From an uncultured Centipeda sp. (GTDB taxonomy: Bacteria > Bacillota > Negativicutes > Selenomonadales > Selenomonadaceae): a stretch of 64,000 nt of DNA. Shown one piece after another: positions 57,896 to 64,000 of this stretch (its first letter is position 1; every line of letters starts with the position of its first letter). The notes below the pieces were generated by a model that worked only from the letters and a program-made list of their open reading frames with translations, was not told the DNA's origin and did no database searches. The position numbers and the translations under genes are program-made. The stretch covers positions 1-64,000 of the forward strand of contig CAJPQT010000004.1 of the NCBI GenBank assembly GCA_905372865.1, read 5' to 3'.

Positions 57896-59182
57896 ATGGC
57901 AGATCAGAAGCATGTTGTCATCGTCGGTGCCGGATTCGGCGGCGTGCGTCTCGCAAAGGAACTCGCCCACGAGAATGTGCGTGTTACACTGGTGGATCGG
58001 CATAACTATCATCTCTTTCAGCCGCTGCTCTACCAGGTGAGTACGGCGGTGCTTTCCGCTTCGGAGATTGCCTATCCCACGCGCCAATTCTTCAAGAACA
58101 ATCAGAATGTGAATTTCTACATGTCCAAAGTTACGGGGGTCGATCAGGATCGCCGTGTGGTCATTACAAAGCACGGTGAGATTTCGTATGACTATCTCGT
58201 GCTTGCGGCGGGAGCAACGACAAATTTCTTTGGCAATCAGAGCGTGGAGCGCAACTCGTATGCAATGAAGACGCTGCAGGAGGCGATTGCCCTGCGCGGG
58301 CATATCATCCATGAGTTCGAGCGCGCTGCACGCAAGACTGCGCCCGAGGAGCGTGAGGCGCGTCAGCGTCACCTCAACTTCGTCATTGTCGGCGGCGGTG
58401 CAACAGGCATCGAGATGGCGGGCGCGCTCATGGAACTCATCGGGGTGTTCAAGAAGGAGTTCCACACGATCGACTTCAGCGAGGTCAGTGTCACGCTGCT
58501 TGAGGCGATGGGCTCCGTGCTGCCGATGGTTCCGCCCGATCTGCAGCAGCATACGATCGATGTGCTGCGCAAGAAAGGCGTGGATGTGCGTCTCAATACG
58601 GCGGTCACGGAGTATGACGGCAACGATCTGAAACTCAACAGTGGAGAGGTCATCCCAACCAAGACCGTGATCTGGGCGGCGGGTGTGCGTGCACAGGACT
58701 TCATCAAGAACTGCGGCAGCGAGGTCGACCGAGCGGGGCGCGTCATCGTGGAGGAGAATCTGCTCGTGAAGGGCAGTGACCGCGTCTTTGCCATCGGCGA
58801 CTGCGCGAATTTCCAGCACGGCGATCTGCAGCGCCCGCTCCCGACGGTTGCACCTGTGGCAACGCAGGAGGCAATGCAGGTCAAGAAGAACATCATGGCG
58901 CTGATCGCGGGCAAGACGCCAGATCAGCTCGAAAAATTCGTCTACCATGATCTCGGCGCGATGGCGACCATCGGCAAGGGCGAGGCCGTCATGAACGGCC
59001 CCATTCCGGGGCTTGGCTTTAACCTCAAGATGAGCGGATTCTTCGCATGGTTTGCGTGGATGCTCGTCCATCTCGTACGCCTTGCGGGCAAGTATGCGGA
59101 CTTTACGGTCTCCGTCAAGTGGATCTGGAACTTCTTCTTCGGTACGCGTCTGGCACGCATCATCCACAGCAAATTGGAGTAA
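57896..59182 (+). CDS. ndh: type II NADH dehydrogenase (NDH-2)
   Basis: A single-subunit, non-proton-pumping NADH:quinone oxidoreductase. Two Rossmann motifs are clear: IVGAGFGGVRLAKEL (FAD, residues 9-23) and IVGGGATGIEMAGAL (NADH, about 163-177), with TVIWAAGVRAQ and the FAD-binding VFAIGDCANFQ. The C-terminal FFAWFAWMLVHLVRLAG helix region attaches it to the membrane. ATG 57896 follows AAGGAGTGGGG. 428 residues. Rex commonly represses ndh in Firmicutes, which fits the upstream site. Confidence 0.93.
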   Translation: MADQKHVVIVGAGFGGVRLAKELAHENVRVTLVDRHNYHLFQPLLYQVSTAVLSASEIAYPTRQFFKNNQNVNFYMSKVTGVDQDRRVVITKHGEISYDYLVLAAGATTNFFGNQSVERNSYAMKTLQEAIALRGHIIHEFERAARKTAPEEREARQRHLNFVIVGGGATGIEMAGALMELIGVFKKEFHTIDFSEVSVTLLEAMGSVLPMVPPDLQQHTIDVLRKKGVDVRLNTAVTEYDGNDLKLNSGEVIPTKTVIWAAGVRAQDFIKNCGSEVDRAGRVIVEENLLVKGSDRVFAIGDCANFQHGDLQRPLPTVAPVATQEAMQVKKNIMALIAGKTPDQLEKFVYHDLGAMATIGKGEAVMNGPIPGLGFNLKMSGFFAWFAWMLVHLVRLAGKYADFTVSVKWIWNFFFGTRLARIIHSKLE

Positions 59183-59185
59183 CAC

Positions 59186-59214
59186 TTGCACCCTGCGCAG
59201 ATTTATGCTATACT
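59186..59214 (+). promoter_or_regulatory. promoter of rpmE
   Basis: TTGCAC at 59186-59191, 17 bp, TATACT at 59209-59214 with TGC upstream (extended -10). Confidence 0.8.
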
Positions 59215-59332
59215 TGCGCGGTAATGAACGCAGGGCGTTTGTTGACCTAACTCGTTCTCGGCGAGACAGCCGAGTTCAACCAAGCGTGCACAAGTACGCT
59301 TGTATCCGGCAAAAGAAACGAGGTGTATCAAA
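59215..59332 (+). promoter_or_regulatory. structured rpmE leader, possible L31 autoregulatory RNA
   Basis: The leader of about 110 nt has two well-formed hairpins, CTCGGC/GCCGAG (59257-59274, with an alternative AACTCG/CGAGTT pairing) and AAGCGT/ACGCTT (59282-59301), before the start. Several bacterial groups control rpmE by L31-binding leaders. Whether this is one of those classes I cannot tell by eye. Confidence 0.45.
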
Positions 59333-59533
59333 ATGAAAGAGGGCATTCATCCCGAGTTCTTCGAGGCGACGGTGACGTGCGGCTGCGGCAACACGTTCAC
59401 GACGGGCTCGACGAAGCAGGATCTGCGCATCGACGTATGCTCGAAGTGCCATCCGTTCTTCACGGGGCGTCAGCGCGACGTTCAGGCGGGCGGACGCATC
59501 GAGAAGTTCCAGAAGCGCTACGCACGGAAATAG
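59333..59533 (+). CDS. rpmE: 50S ribosomal protein L31
   Basis: L31 bridges the 50S and 30S subunits. The 66-residue protein starts MKEGIHPEFFEATVTC and has four zinc-type cysteines, CGC (with the earlier TC) and CSKC, so it is the zinc-containing paralogue. The end FQKRYARK is typical. GAGGTGTATC precedes ATG 59333. A terminator follows at 59600. Confidence 0.97.
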   Translation: MKEGIHPEFFEATVTCGCGNTFTTGSTKQDLRIDVCSKCHPFFTGRQRDVQAGGRIEKFQKRYARK

Positions 59534-59599
59534 CAGCGTGGGTGAGGTGCATGGTACCTTGCCTCTTCGCCGCACGAAAACAGGGAGAGGCTGTTGTAC

Positions 59600-59628
59600 G
59601 AGAGATCGTGCAATGGTCTCTTTTTTTC
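59600..59628 (+). terminator. terminator of rpmE
   Basis: AGAGA (59601-59605) pairs with TCTCT (59617-59621) and six more Ts follow. An alternative hairpin TTGTACGA/TCGTGCAA with a GAGA tetraloop overlaps it. Confidence 0.7.
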
Positions 59629-59649
59629 TACGAAAAATGCCATGGAAAA

Positions 59650-59849
59650 TTTCAGGTGTGTCGCCCCACGCAGAACCCTCGTTGCGCAAGCGGTCGGGCA
59701 CTTATCTGCCGAAATACCTGCGGATTCCAAACGCGCTTCGCTTGAACGAATAAAATCCGCAGGGGGCAGAACGTGCCCTCTCTTCCGCTTACTTCACTAG
59801 GGTTTGCTTAGGGGCATCACGCATCCGCATGACAGATTCATTTTTCGCA
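59650..59849 (-). ncRNA. ssrS: probable 6S RNA
   Basis: The - strand encodes a rod-like RNA of about 190-200 nt. Nested stems, by + strand positions: 59663-67/59811-15 (GCCCC/GGGGC), 59674-79/59799-804, 59688-93/59785-90, 59696-701/59773-78, 59706-10/59765-69 and 59717-26/59754-63, separated by mostly symmetric internal loops, including an 8x8 bubble. Its 3' part (GAGGGTTCTGCG then GGGGCGACACACCTG) resembles the conserved 6S 3' end, as in E. coli (AAGGGTT, then GCGGCGGCATCTC). A near-consensus promoter lies just upstream. 6S RNA binds sigma-A RNA polymerase in stationary phase. Exact ends are estimates. Confidence 0.72.
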
Positions 59850-59855
59850 ACAGTA

Positions 59856-59883
59856 TTATAGAGCAAAGGAAATCCTATGCCAA
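59856..59883 (-). promoter_or_regulatory. promoter of the 6S RNA
   Basis: On the - strand TTGGCA (59883-59878), 16 bp, TATAAT (59861-59856). It overlaps the first codons of yqhQ on the other strand. The predicted start is near 59849, directly before the rod-like RNA. Confidence 0.78.
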
Positions 59884-60791
59884 AGAAAATTACCGACCTT
59901 GCGGTCGGCGGGCAGGCGGTCATCGAGGGGGTCATGATGCGCGACGCGAATAAGACCGCGACCGCCGTACGCCTTCCAAACGGGGAAATCGAAGTGGAGA
60001 CGCATCCCGTCACGTCGATCCGTGACCGCTATCCAGTCCTCAATCTGCCGCTGATTCGCGGCTCTGTCATCATGGTGGAATCCCTCGTCATCGGGATGCG
60101 CGCGCTCTCGTTCTCCGCACAGGCGGCGGGCGAGGAGGACGAGCAGATGACGAAGAAGGAGATCGCGATGACGATCCTCTTCGCACTCGTGCTTGCGAGC
60201 GTGCTCTTCATCGTCATCCCGACGGGGGCGGCGCATCTCGCGGCGGCGTATACAGACGATCCCGTTGTGTTCAACTTGATCGAGGGCGGCATTCGGCTCG
60301 CCGTATTCCTCCTCTATATCTGGGGGATCTCGTTTATGGGCGGGATTCGCCGCGTGTTCCAGTACCACGGTGCGGAGCACAAGACCATCCACTGCTATGA
60401 GGCGGGAGAGGCACTGACCGTGGAGAACGTACAGAAGTTTCCGCGTCTGCATCCGCGCTGCGGAACGAACTTCCTGCTGATTGTCATGGTCGTCGCCATC
60501 GTCTTTCACGTCTTCTTCGGCTGGCCCGACCTCTGGCTGCGGATTCTGAGCCGTCTCGCTGTCCTGCCCGTGGTCGCGGGCGTCTCGTACGAGATCATCC
60601 GCTTTGCGGGGCGCAGCGAGAACCGCATCGTGCGCATCATGATTACTCCGGGCCTGTGGCTGCAGTACCTCACAACGCGCCCGCCCGAGGGCGAGATGGT
60701 GGAGGTCGCCATCGAAAGCCTCAAGGCGGTACTGCCGGAGGAGGATATTCCCGCAGGGAGCGGGAACTATCGAAAGGAGGCAACGTGTTAA
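59877..60791 (+). CDS. yqhQ: DUF1385 membrane protein YqhQ
   Basis: A DUF1385 protein of unknown biochemical role, widely conserved beside prfA in Firmicutes. It starts with GGQAVIEGVMMRDANK, the family signature, has four to five membrane helices (about 105-290) and the conserved FQYHGAEHKTIHCYEAG and HPRCGTNFLL with histidines and a cysteine that may bind metal. 304 residues. AAAGGAAATCCT precedes ATG 59877. It overlaps prfA by 7 bases. No clear + strand promoter is visible upstream. Confidence 0.92.
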   Translation: MPKKITDLAVGGQAVIEGVMMRDANKTATAVRLPNGEIEVETHPVTSIRDRYPVLNLPLIRGSVIMVESLVIGMRALSFSAQAAGEEDEQMTKKEIAMTILFALVLASVLFIVIPTGAAHLAAAYTDDPVVFNLIEGGIRLAVFLLYIWGISFMGGIRRVFQYHGAEHKTIHCYEAGEALTVENVQKFPRLHPRCGTNFLLIVMVVAIVFHVFFGWPDLWLRILSRLAVLPVVAGVSYEIIRFAGRSENRIVRIMITPGLWLQYLTTRPPEGEMVEVAIESLKAVLPEEDIPAGSGNYRKEATC

Positions 60792-61849
60792 GCAAACTCA
60801 ATGCCGTTGCGGAGAAATACCGCGAACTGGAGGCACTCCTCAGCGATCCCGACGTGATGGCGGATATGGAAAAATGGCAGCGGTACACGCGCGAGCATGC
60901 GGCACTCACGCCGATTGTCGAGGCATATCATTCCTACCAACAGGCACTCGCGACCATCGACGAGGACAAGGAAATGCTCGCCGAGGCGGATGCCGAGATG
61001 AAGGAGATGCTCAACGAGGAGATTGCAGAGGCGGAGGCACGCCGTGATGCGCTCGCCGATCAGCTGCCGATTCTCCTCCTGCCACGCGACCCGAACGATG
61101 ACAAGAACGTCATTGTCGAGATCCGCGGCGGTGTGGGCGGGGAGGAGGCAGCGCTCTTTGCCGCCAGTCTCTTCCGCATGTATGCGCGCTACGCCGAGCG
61201 GCAGGGCTGGCGGACGGAGATCCTGAGCAGCAACCCAACAGAAATCGGCGGCTTTAAGGAAATATCGTTCCTTGTGAGCGGCGCGGGCGCGTACAGTCGT
61301 CTGAAATACGAGAGCGGCACGCACCGCGTGCAGCGCATCCCTGTCACGGAGTCGGGCGGGCGCATCCATACCTCGGCGGTTACGGTCGCCGTCCTGCCCG
61401 AGGCGGAGGAGGTTGAGGTCACCGTCGATCCGAACGATCTGCGCATCGATACCTACTGCGCCTCGGGGGCGGGCGGTCAGTACGTCAACCGTACGGAGAC
61501 CGCGATCCGCATCACACACATCCCGACGGGCATCGTCGTGCAGTGCCAGGACGAGAAGTCGCAGCTCAAGAACCGTGAGAAGGCGATGAAGGTGCTGCGT
61601 GCGCGGCTCTACGACCGCGCACAGCAGGAGCAGGCGGATGCCGTCGCTGCCGACCGCCGCAGTCAGGTCGGCTCGGGCGACCGCAGTGAGCGCATACGCA
61701 CCTATAATTTTCCGCAGGGGCGCGTCACCGATCACCGCATCGGGCTGACCCTCTACAAGATCGACGCAGTGCTCGATGGGGAACTCGACGAGATTCTCGC
61801 AGGGCTTATCACGGCGGATCAGGCGGAACGTCTGAAACAGGTGAACTGA
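60785..61849 (+). CDS. prfA: peptide chain release factor 1
   Basis: RF1 reads UAA and UAG stop codons. The GGQ loop (ASGAGGQYVNRTETAIR) hydrolyses peptidyl-tRNA, and the stop-recognition region contains RGGVGGEEAALFA upstream. The start is GTG 60785, preceded by AAAGGAGG. The frame is open further upstream inside yqhQ, but the RBS and homologue start (MLSKLNAVAEKY) fix it. 354 residues, normal. The stop abuts prmC, which modifies this protein. Confidence 0.97.
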   Translation: MLSKLNAVAEKYRELEALLSDPDVMADMEKWQRYTREHAALTPIVEAYHSYQQALATIDEDKEMLAEADAEMKEMLNEEIAEAEARRDALADQLPILLLPRDPNDDKNVIVEIRGGVGGEEAALFAASLFRMYARYAERQGWRTEILSSNPTEIGGFKEISFLVSGAGAYSRLKYESGTHRVQRIPVTESGGRIHTSAVTVAVLPEAEEVEVTVDPNDLRIDTYCASGAGGQYVNRTETAIRITHIPTGIVVQCQDEKSQLKNREKAMKVLRARLYDRAQQEQADAVAADRRSQVGSGDRSERIRTYNFPQGRVTDHRIGLTLYKIDAVLDGELDEILAGLITADQAERLKQVN

Positions 61850-62727
61850 TGGCAGAACGCGTGTGGACGATCGCGGATATTCTCGCATGGACGGCGGATT
61901 TTTTTCAGCTGCATGGGATCGAGAGTCCGCGTCTTGACGCAGAGGTACTGCTTGCTGCCGTGCTCGGCAGGGATCGGATGTATCTCTATGTGCATTTTGA
62001 TGAACCGCTTGAGCCGGAGGAGCTTGCGCAGTTTCGTTCCCACGTGAAGGAGCGGGCGGCGCATGTGCCGCTTGCGTACGTGCTCGGGCGGCGCGAGTTT
62101 ATGGGCCTCGGCTTTCGTGTGACGCGCGATACACTGATTCCGCGTCCCGATACGGAGATTCTTGTGCAGTGCGCCGTGGATTTCCTGCGTGCCCGGAGGG
62201 AAGCGGGGGAGACGGCGTGCACCATTGCCGATGTCGGGACGGGAACGGGGGCGATTGCACTCTCGACGCTTCGCTATACGGAGGGAACGCGTGCGGATGC
62301 CGTGGATATCTCATCCGCCGCCGCAGCAGTTGCGCGTGACAACGCAGAGATGCTGGACCTGACGGAGCGCGTTGAGGTTCATGTCGGGGATCTGCTCGCG
62401 CCGCTTGCGGGGCGCAGGTACGATATGATCCTATCGAATCCGCCGTACATTCCCACGGCGGATATTGCGACGCTGATGCCCGAAGTTCGCGCCTATGAGC
62501 CGCACCTCGCGCTCGACGGCGGTGCGGACGGGCTGAACATCTATCGCCGTCTGATGTCGGAGGCTCCCGCTCTCTTGAAAGATGGCGGTGCAATCGCGGT
62601 TGAGGTCGGCATCGATGAGGCACGTGCGGTTGCGGCACTCGCTATGACACATCCGCGTATTGTGCGGACGGAGACACTGAAGGATCTCGGCGGGATTGAG
62701 CGCGTTGTGGTGGGGTATACGGTGTAA
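61849..62727 (+). CDS. prmC: release factor glutamine methyltransferase
   Basis: PrmC N5-methylates the GGQ glutamine of release factors using SAM. An N-terminal helical domain (1-80) binds the factor. The methyltransferase domain has IADVGTGTGAIAL (SAM loop) and SNPPYIP (NPPY, glutamine binding). 292 residues. It overlaps prfA by one base, a standard arrangement. Confidence 0.96.
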   Translation: MAERVWTIADILAWTADFFQLHGIESPRLDAEVLLAAVLGRDRMYLYVHFDEPLEPEELAQFRSHVKERAAHVPLAYVLGRREFMGLGFRVTRDTLIPRPDTEILVQCAVDFLRARREAGETACTIADVGTGTGAIALSTLRYTEGTRADAVDISSAAAAVARDNAEMLDLTERVEVHVGDLLAPLAGRRYDMILSNPPYIPTADIATLMPEVRAYEPHLALDGGADGLNIYRRLMSEAPALLKDGGAIAVEVGIDEARAVAALAMTHPRIVRTETLKDLGGIERVVVGYTV

Positions 62728-62783
62728 CCTGGGATTTACCCATGCTTCGCAGAACATAAATTTTTCATCAGAGGAGGGACAGC

Positions 62784-63836
62784 ATGAACACGGAGATCCT
62801 TCGCCCGACATCGTCCGCAGACTTTGCGCGTGCCGCCGCAATGATCCGCAGTGGTGCGCTTGTCGCGTTTCCAACGGAGACGGTCTACGGGCTCAGTGCA
62901 AACGGGCTGGATGCGGCGGCGTGCGCGCGCATCTACGCGGCGAAGGGACGCCCCTCCGACAATCCGCTCATCCTCCATATCGCAGATCTTTCGATGGCGT
63001 ACGAGATTGCACGCGAAGTGCCGCCAACTGCCGCGCATCTGCTGACAGCGTTTGCCCCCGGCCCCCTCACCGTCATCCTGCCGAAAGCCGCACACATCCC
63101 CGACATCGTCACGGGCGGACTTGCGACCGTCGGCGTCCGCTGCCCCGACCACGATGTCGCGCGTAAGCTGATCCGTGCGGCGGGTGTGCCGATCGCCGCA
63201 CCGTCTGCGAATACATCGGGGCGGCCGAGCCCGACTTCGGCAGCGATGGTCTATGCGGATATGGCGGGGCGTATTCCGCTCATCCTCGACGGTGGGAGCT
63301 GCCGTTTGGGGGTGGAGTCTGCCATTGTCGACTGCACGGAGGGGGACATCGTTACCATCCTTCGCCCCGGTGCCGTTACACGCGAGATGATTGCGGCGGA
63401 GCTGCCGCACATCGAGGTGCGGATGGACGCTGCGCTCATGGCAGCGGACGAAGCACCGCGTGCACCCGGGATGAAGTACACGCACTATGCACCGCGCGCC
63501 CCGCTCACCGTCTATGTGGGGACGGGGACAGATGTCGCTGCGGCACTGCGGGAGGAGATCCTGCGCCGCACGGCGGCAGGGGAGCGGCCTGCCGTGATCG
63601 CGAGCAATGAGACCCTTACGGTACTGCACGACATCGTTCCCGCAGCGCATACCTACAACTGCGGCGCACGCGGCAATCACAGCGCATTTGCATCCTGTCT
63701 CTACGATGCCCTCCGCCATTTTGACGATATGCCTGTGACCTCCCTCATTGCTGAAGGAACGGCCACGGTCGGGCTGGGGACTGCGATTATGAACCGCCTG
63801 CGCAAGGCAAGCGGCGGAGATGTTCGCCTTGTGTGA
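62784..63836 (+). CDS. L-threonylcarbamoyladenylate synthase, Sua5 type
   Basis: Makes threonylcarbamoyl-AMP from threonine, bicarbonate and ATP for t6A37 tRNA modification. The YrdC domain (1-200) has TVYGLSANG, KGRPSDNPL and PSANTSGRPSPTSA. The C-terminal Sua5 domain (about 230-350) is present, so it is the long two-domain form (350 residues). GGAGGGAC precedes ATG 62784. It lies 56 bp after prmC. Such linkage to prfA/prmC is common. Confidence 0.94.
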   Translation: MNTEILRPTSSADFARAAAMIRSGALVAFPTETVYGLSANGLDAAACARIYAAKGRPSDNPLILHIADLSMAYEIAREVPPTAAHLLTAFAPGPLTVILPKAAHIPDIVTGGLATVGVRCPDHDVARKLIRAAGVPIAAPSANTSGRPSPTSAAMVYADMAGRIPLILDGGSCRLGVESAIVDCTEGDIVTILRPGAVTREMIAAELPHIEVRMDAALMAADEAPRAPGMKYTHYAPRAPLTVYVGTGTDVAAALREEILRRTAAGERPAVIASNETLTVLHDIVPAAHTYNCGARGNHSAFASCLYDALRHFDDMPVTSLIAEGTATVGLGTAIMNRLRKASGGDVRLV

Positions 63837-63865
63837 AATACGGTGCGGTGTGCTCGCCGGCAAAT

Positions 63866-63906
63866 CAAAAACCGGCAACCGCTCTCTTTCGAGCAGGCTG
63901 CCGGTT
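63866..63906 (-). terminator. terminator reading leftward
   Basis: AACCGGCA (63870-63877) and TGCCGGTT (63899-63906) pair, with inner GCTC/GAGC. The T-run follows on the - strand (A-run at 63867-63871 on +). It serves a gene entering from the right. Confidence 0.75.
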
Positions 63907-63940
63907 CACATAGCGATTGCCATAAAAGTGAAACACGTCC

Positions 63941-64000
63941 TTATTCAGTTGTTGGATGCCGTACGGACACCATGTGTGTCCGCATGACCTTGTATTGTAC
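63941..64000 (-). CDS. C-terminal end of an unidentified - strand gene (partial)
   Basis: The - strand is open from the window edge for 19 codons to a TAA at 63941-63943, reading VQYKVMRTHMVSVRHPTTE. A leftward terminator lies 35 bp after this stop, which supports a real gene ending here. Too little is visible to name it; the rest lies outside the window. Confidence 0.4.
   Translation of the reverse strand, partial: VQYKVMRTHMVSVRHPTTE

Noticed and set aside
1..64000. CRISPR arrays, transposases, integrases or phage genes
   Set aside because: No regularly spaced repeats and no reading frame with such motifs were seen; the only mobility signal is the tRNA-Pro repeat pair.

Overview
The window is a chromosomal segment of a motile, fermentative, diderm Firmicute of the Negativicutes, most like Selenomonas or a close relative (inference). 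The reasons are a Firmicutes-style motility set (FliY, CheC, CheD, FlhF/FlhG, SwrB-like and FapA-like genes inside a fla/che operon), Firmicutes housekeeping neighbourhoods (cdaA-cdaR-glmM, phoH-ybeY-era-recO, rny-ymdB, nfeD-floA), a moderately high GC content, and frequent GTG and TTG starts. Almost all genes are on the + strand and many overlap by ATGA or a few bases.

Layout. 0.1-1.9 kb: motA-motB stator genes, closed by a terminator. 1.9-3.9 kb: acpS and a bifunctional NAD(P)HX repair enzyme. 3.9-5.0 kb: a branched-chain aminotransferase with its own consensus promoter and a long terminator. 5.2-15.3 kb: one tightly packed envelope and RNA operon, cdaA-cdaR-FAD oxidoreductase-glmM-EamA transporter-C39-like protein-phoH-ybeY-era-DUF502-recO. 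15.4-36.2 kb: the large fla/che operon, swrD-fliL-fliM-fliY-cheY-fliOPQR-flhB-flhA-flhF-flhG-pilZ-cheB-cheA-cheW-cheC-cheD-hypothetical-fliA-fapA-hypothetical-swrB-like. It has at least three internal sigma-A-type promoters.

36.2-37.1 kb is the one accessory island. An intact tRNA-Pro(GGG) is followed by 772 bp bounded by a near-perfect 47-bp duplication of the tRNA 3' half. The original tRNA terminator now lies beyond the second copy. The insert carries what looks like a complete type I toxin-antitoxin locus. A 23-residue membrane peptide is encoded on the - strand, with a consensus promoter, a strong RBS, 5'-3' complementarity in its mRNA and a terminator. A convergent antisense RNA on the + strand has its own consensus promoter and terminator.

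37.1-39.3 kb: nfeD-floA-hypothetical, ending in a perfect bidirectional terminator facing an M48 metalloprotease on the - strand (39.3-40.4). 40.5-47.1 kb: RNase Y, a FIST-GGDEF diguanylate cyclase, a hypothetical gene, ymdB, a PHP phosphoesterase and a P-loop/Asp23-like fusion. 47.2-55.2 kb: the second flagellar operon, flgB-flgC-fliE-fliF-fliG-fliH-fliI-fliJ-SLT transglycosylase-motE, with its own promoter. The hook genes (fliK, flgD, flgE) that normally link these blocks are not in the window. 55.2-63.8 kb: AMIN amidase, MATE exporter, NDH-2 with a Rex/CRP-like operator, rpmE with a structured leader, a probable 6S RNA on the - strand, yqhQ-prfA-prmC and a Sua5-type enzyme. A terminator and the last codons of a possible - strand gene lie at the window edge.

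The genes cover nearly the whole path of flagellar assembly: basal body and export apparatus, C-ring, stator, sigma-28, and chemotaxis core without CheR. They also cover second-messenger circuits: c-di-AMP by CdaA, c-di-GMP by the GGDEF protein with a PilZ receptor next to cheB. No CRISPR array, transposase, integrase or rRNA was seen.
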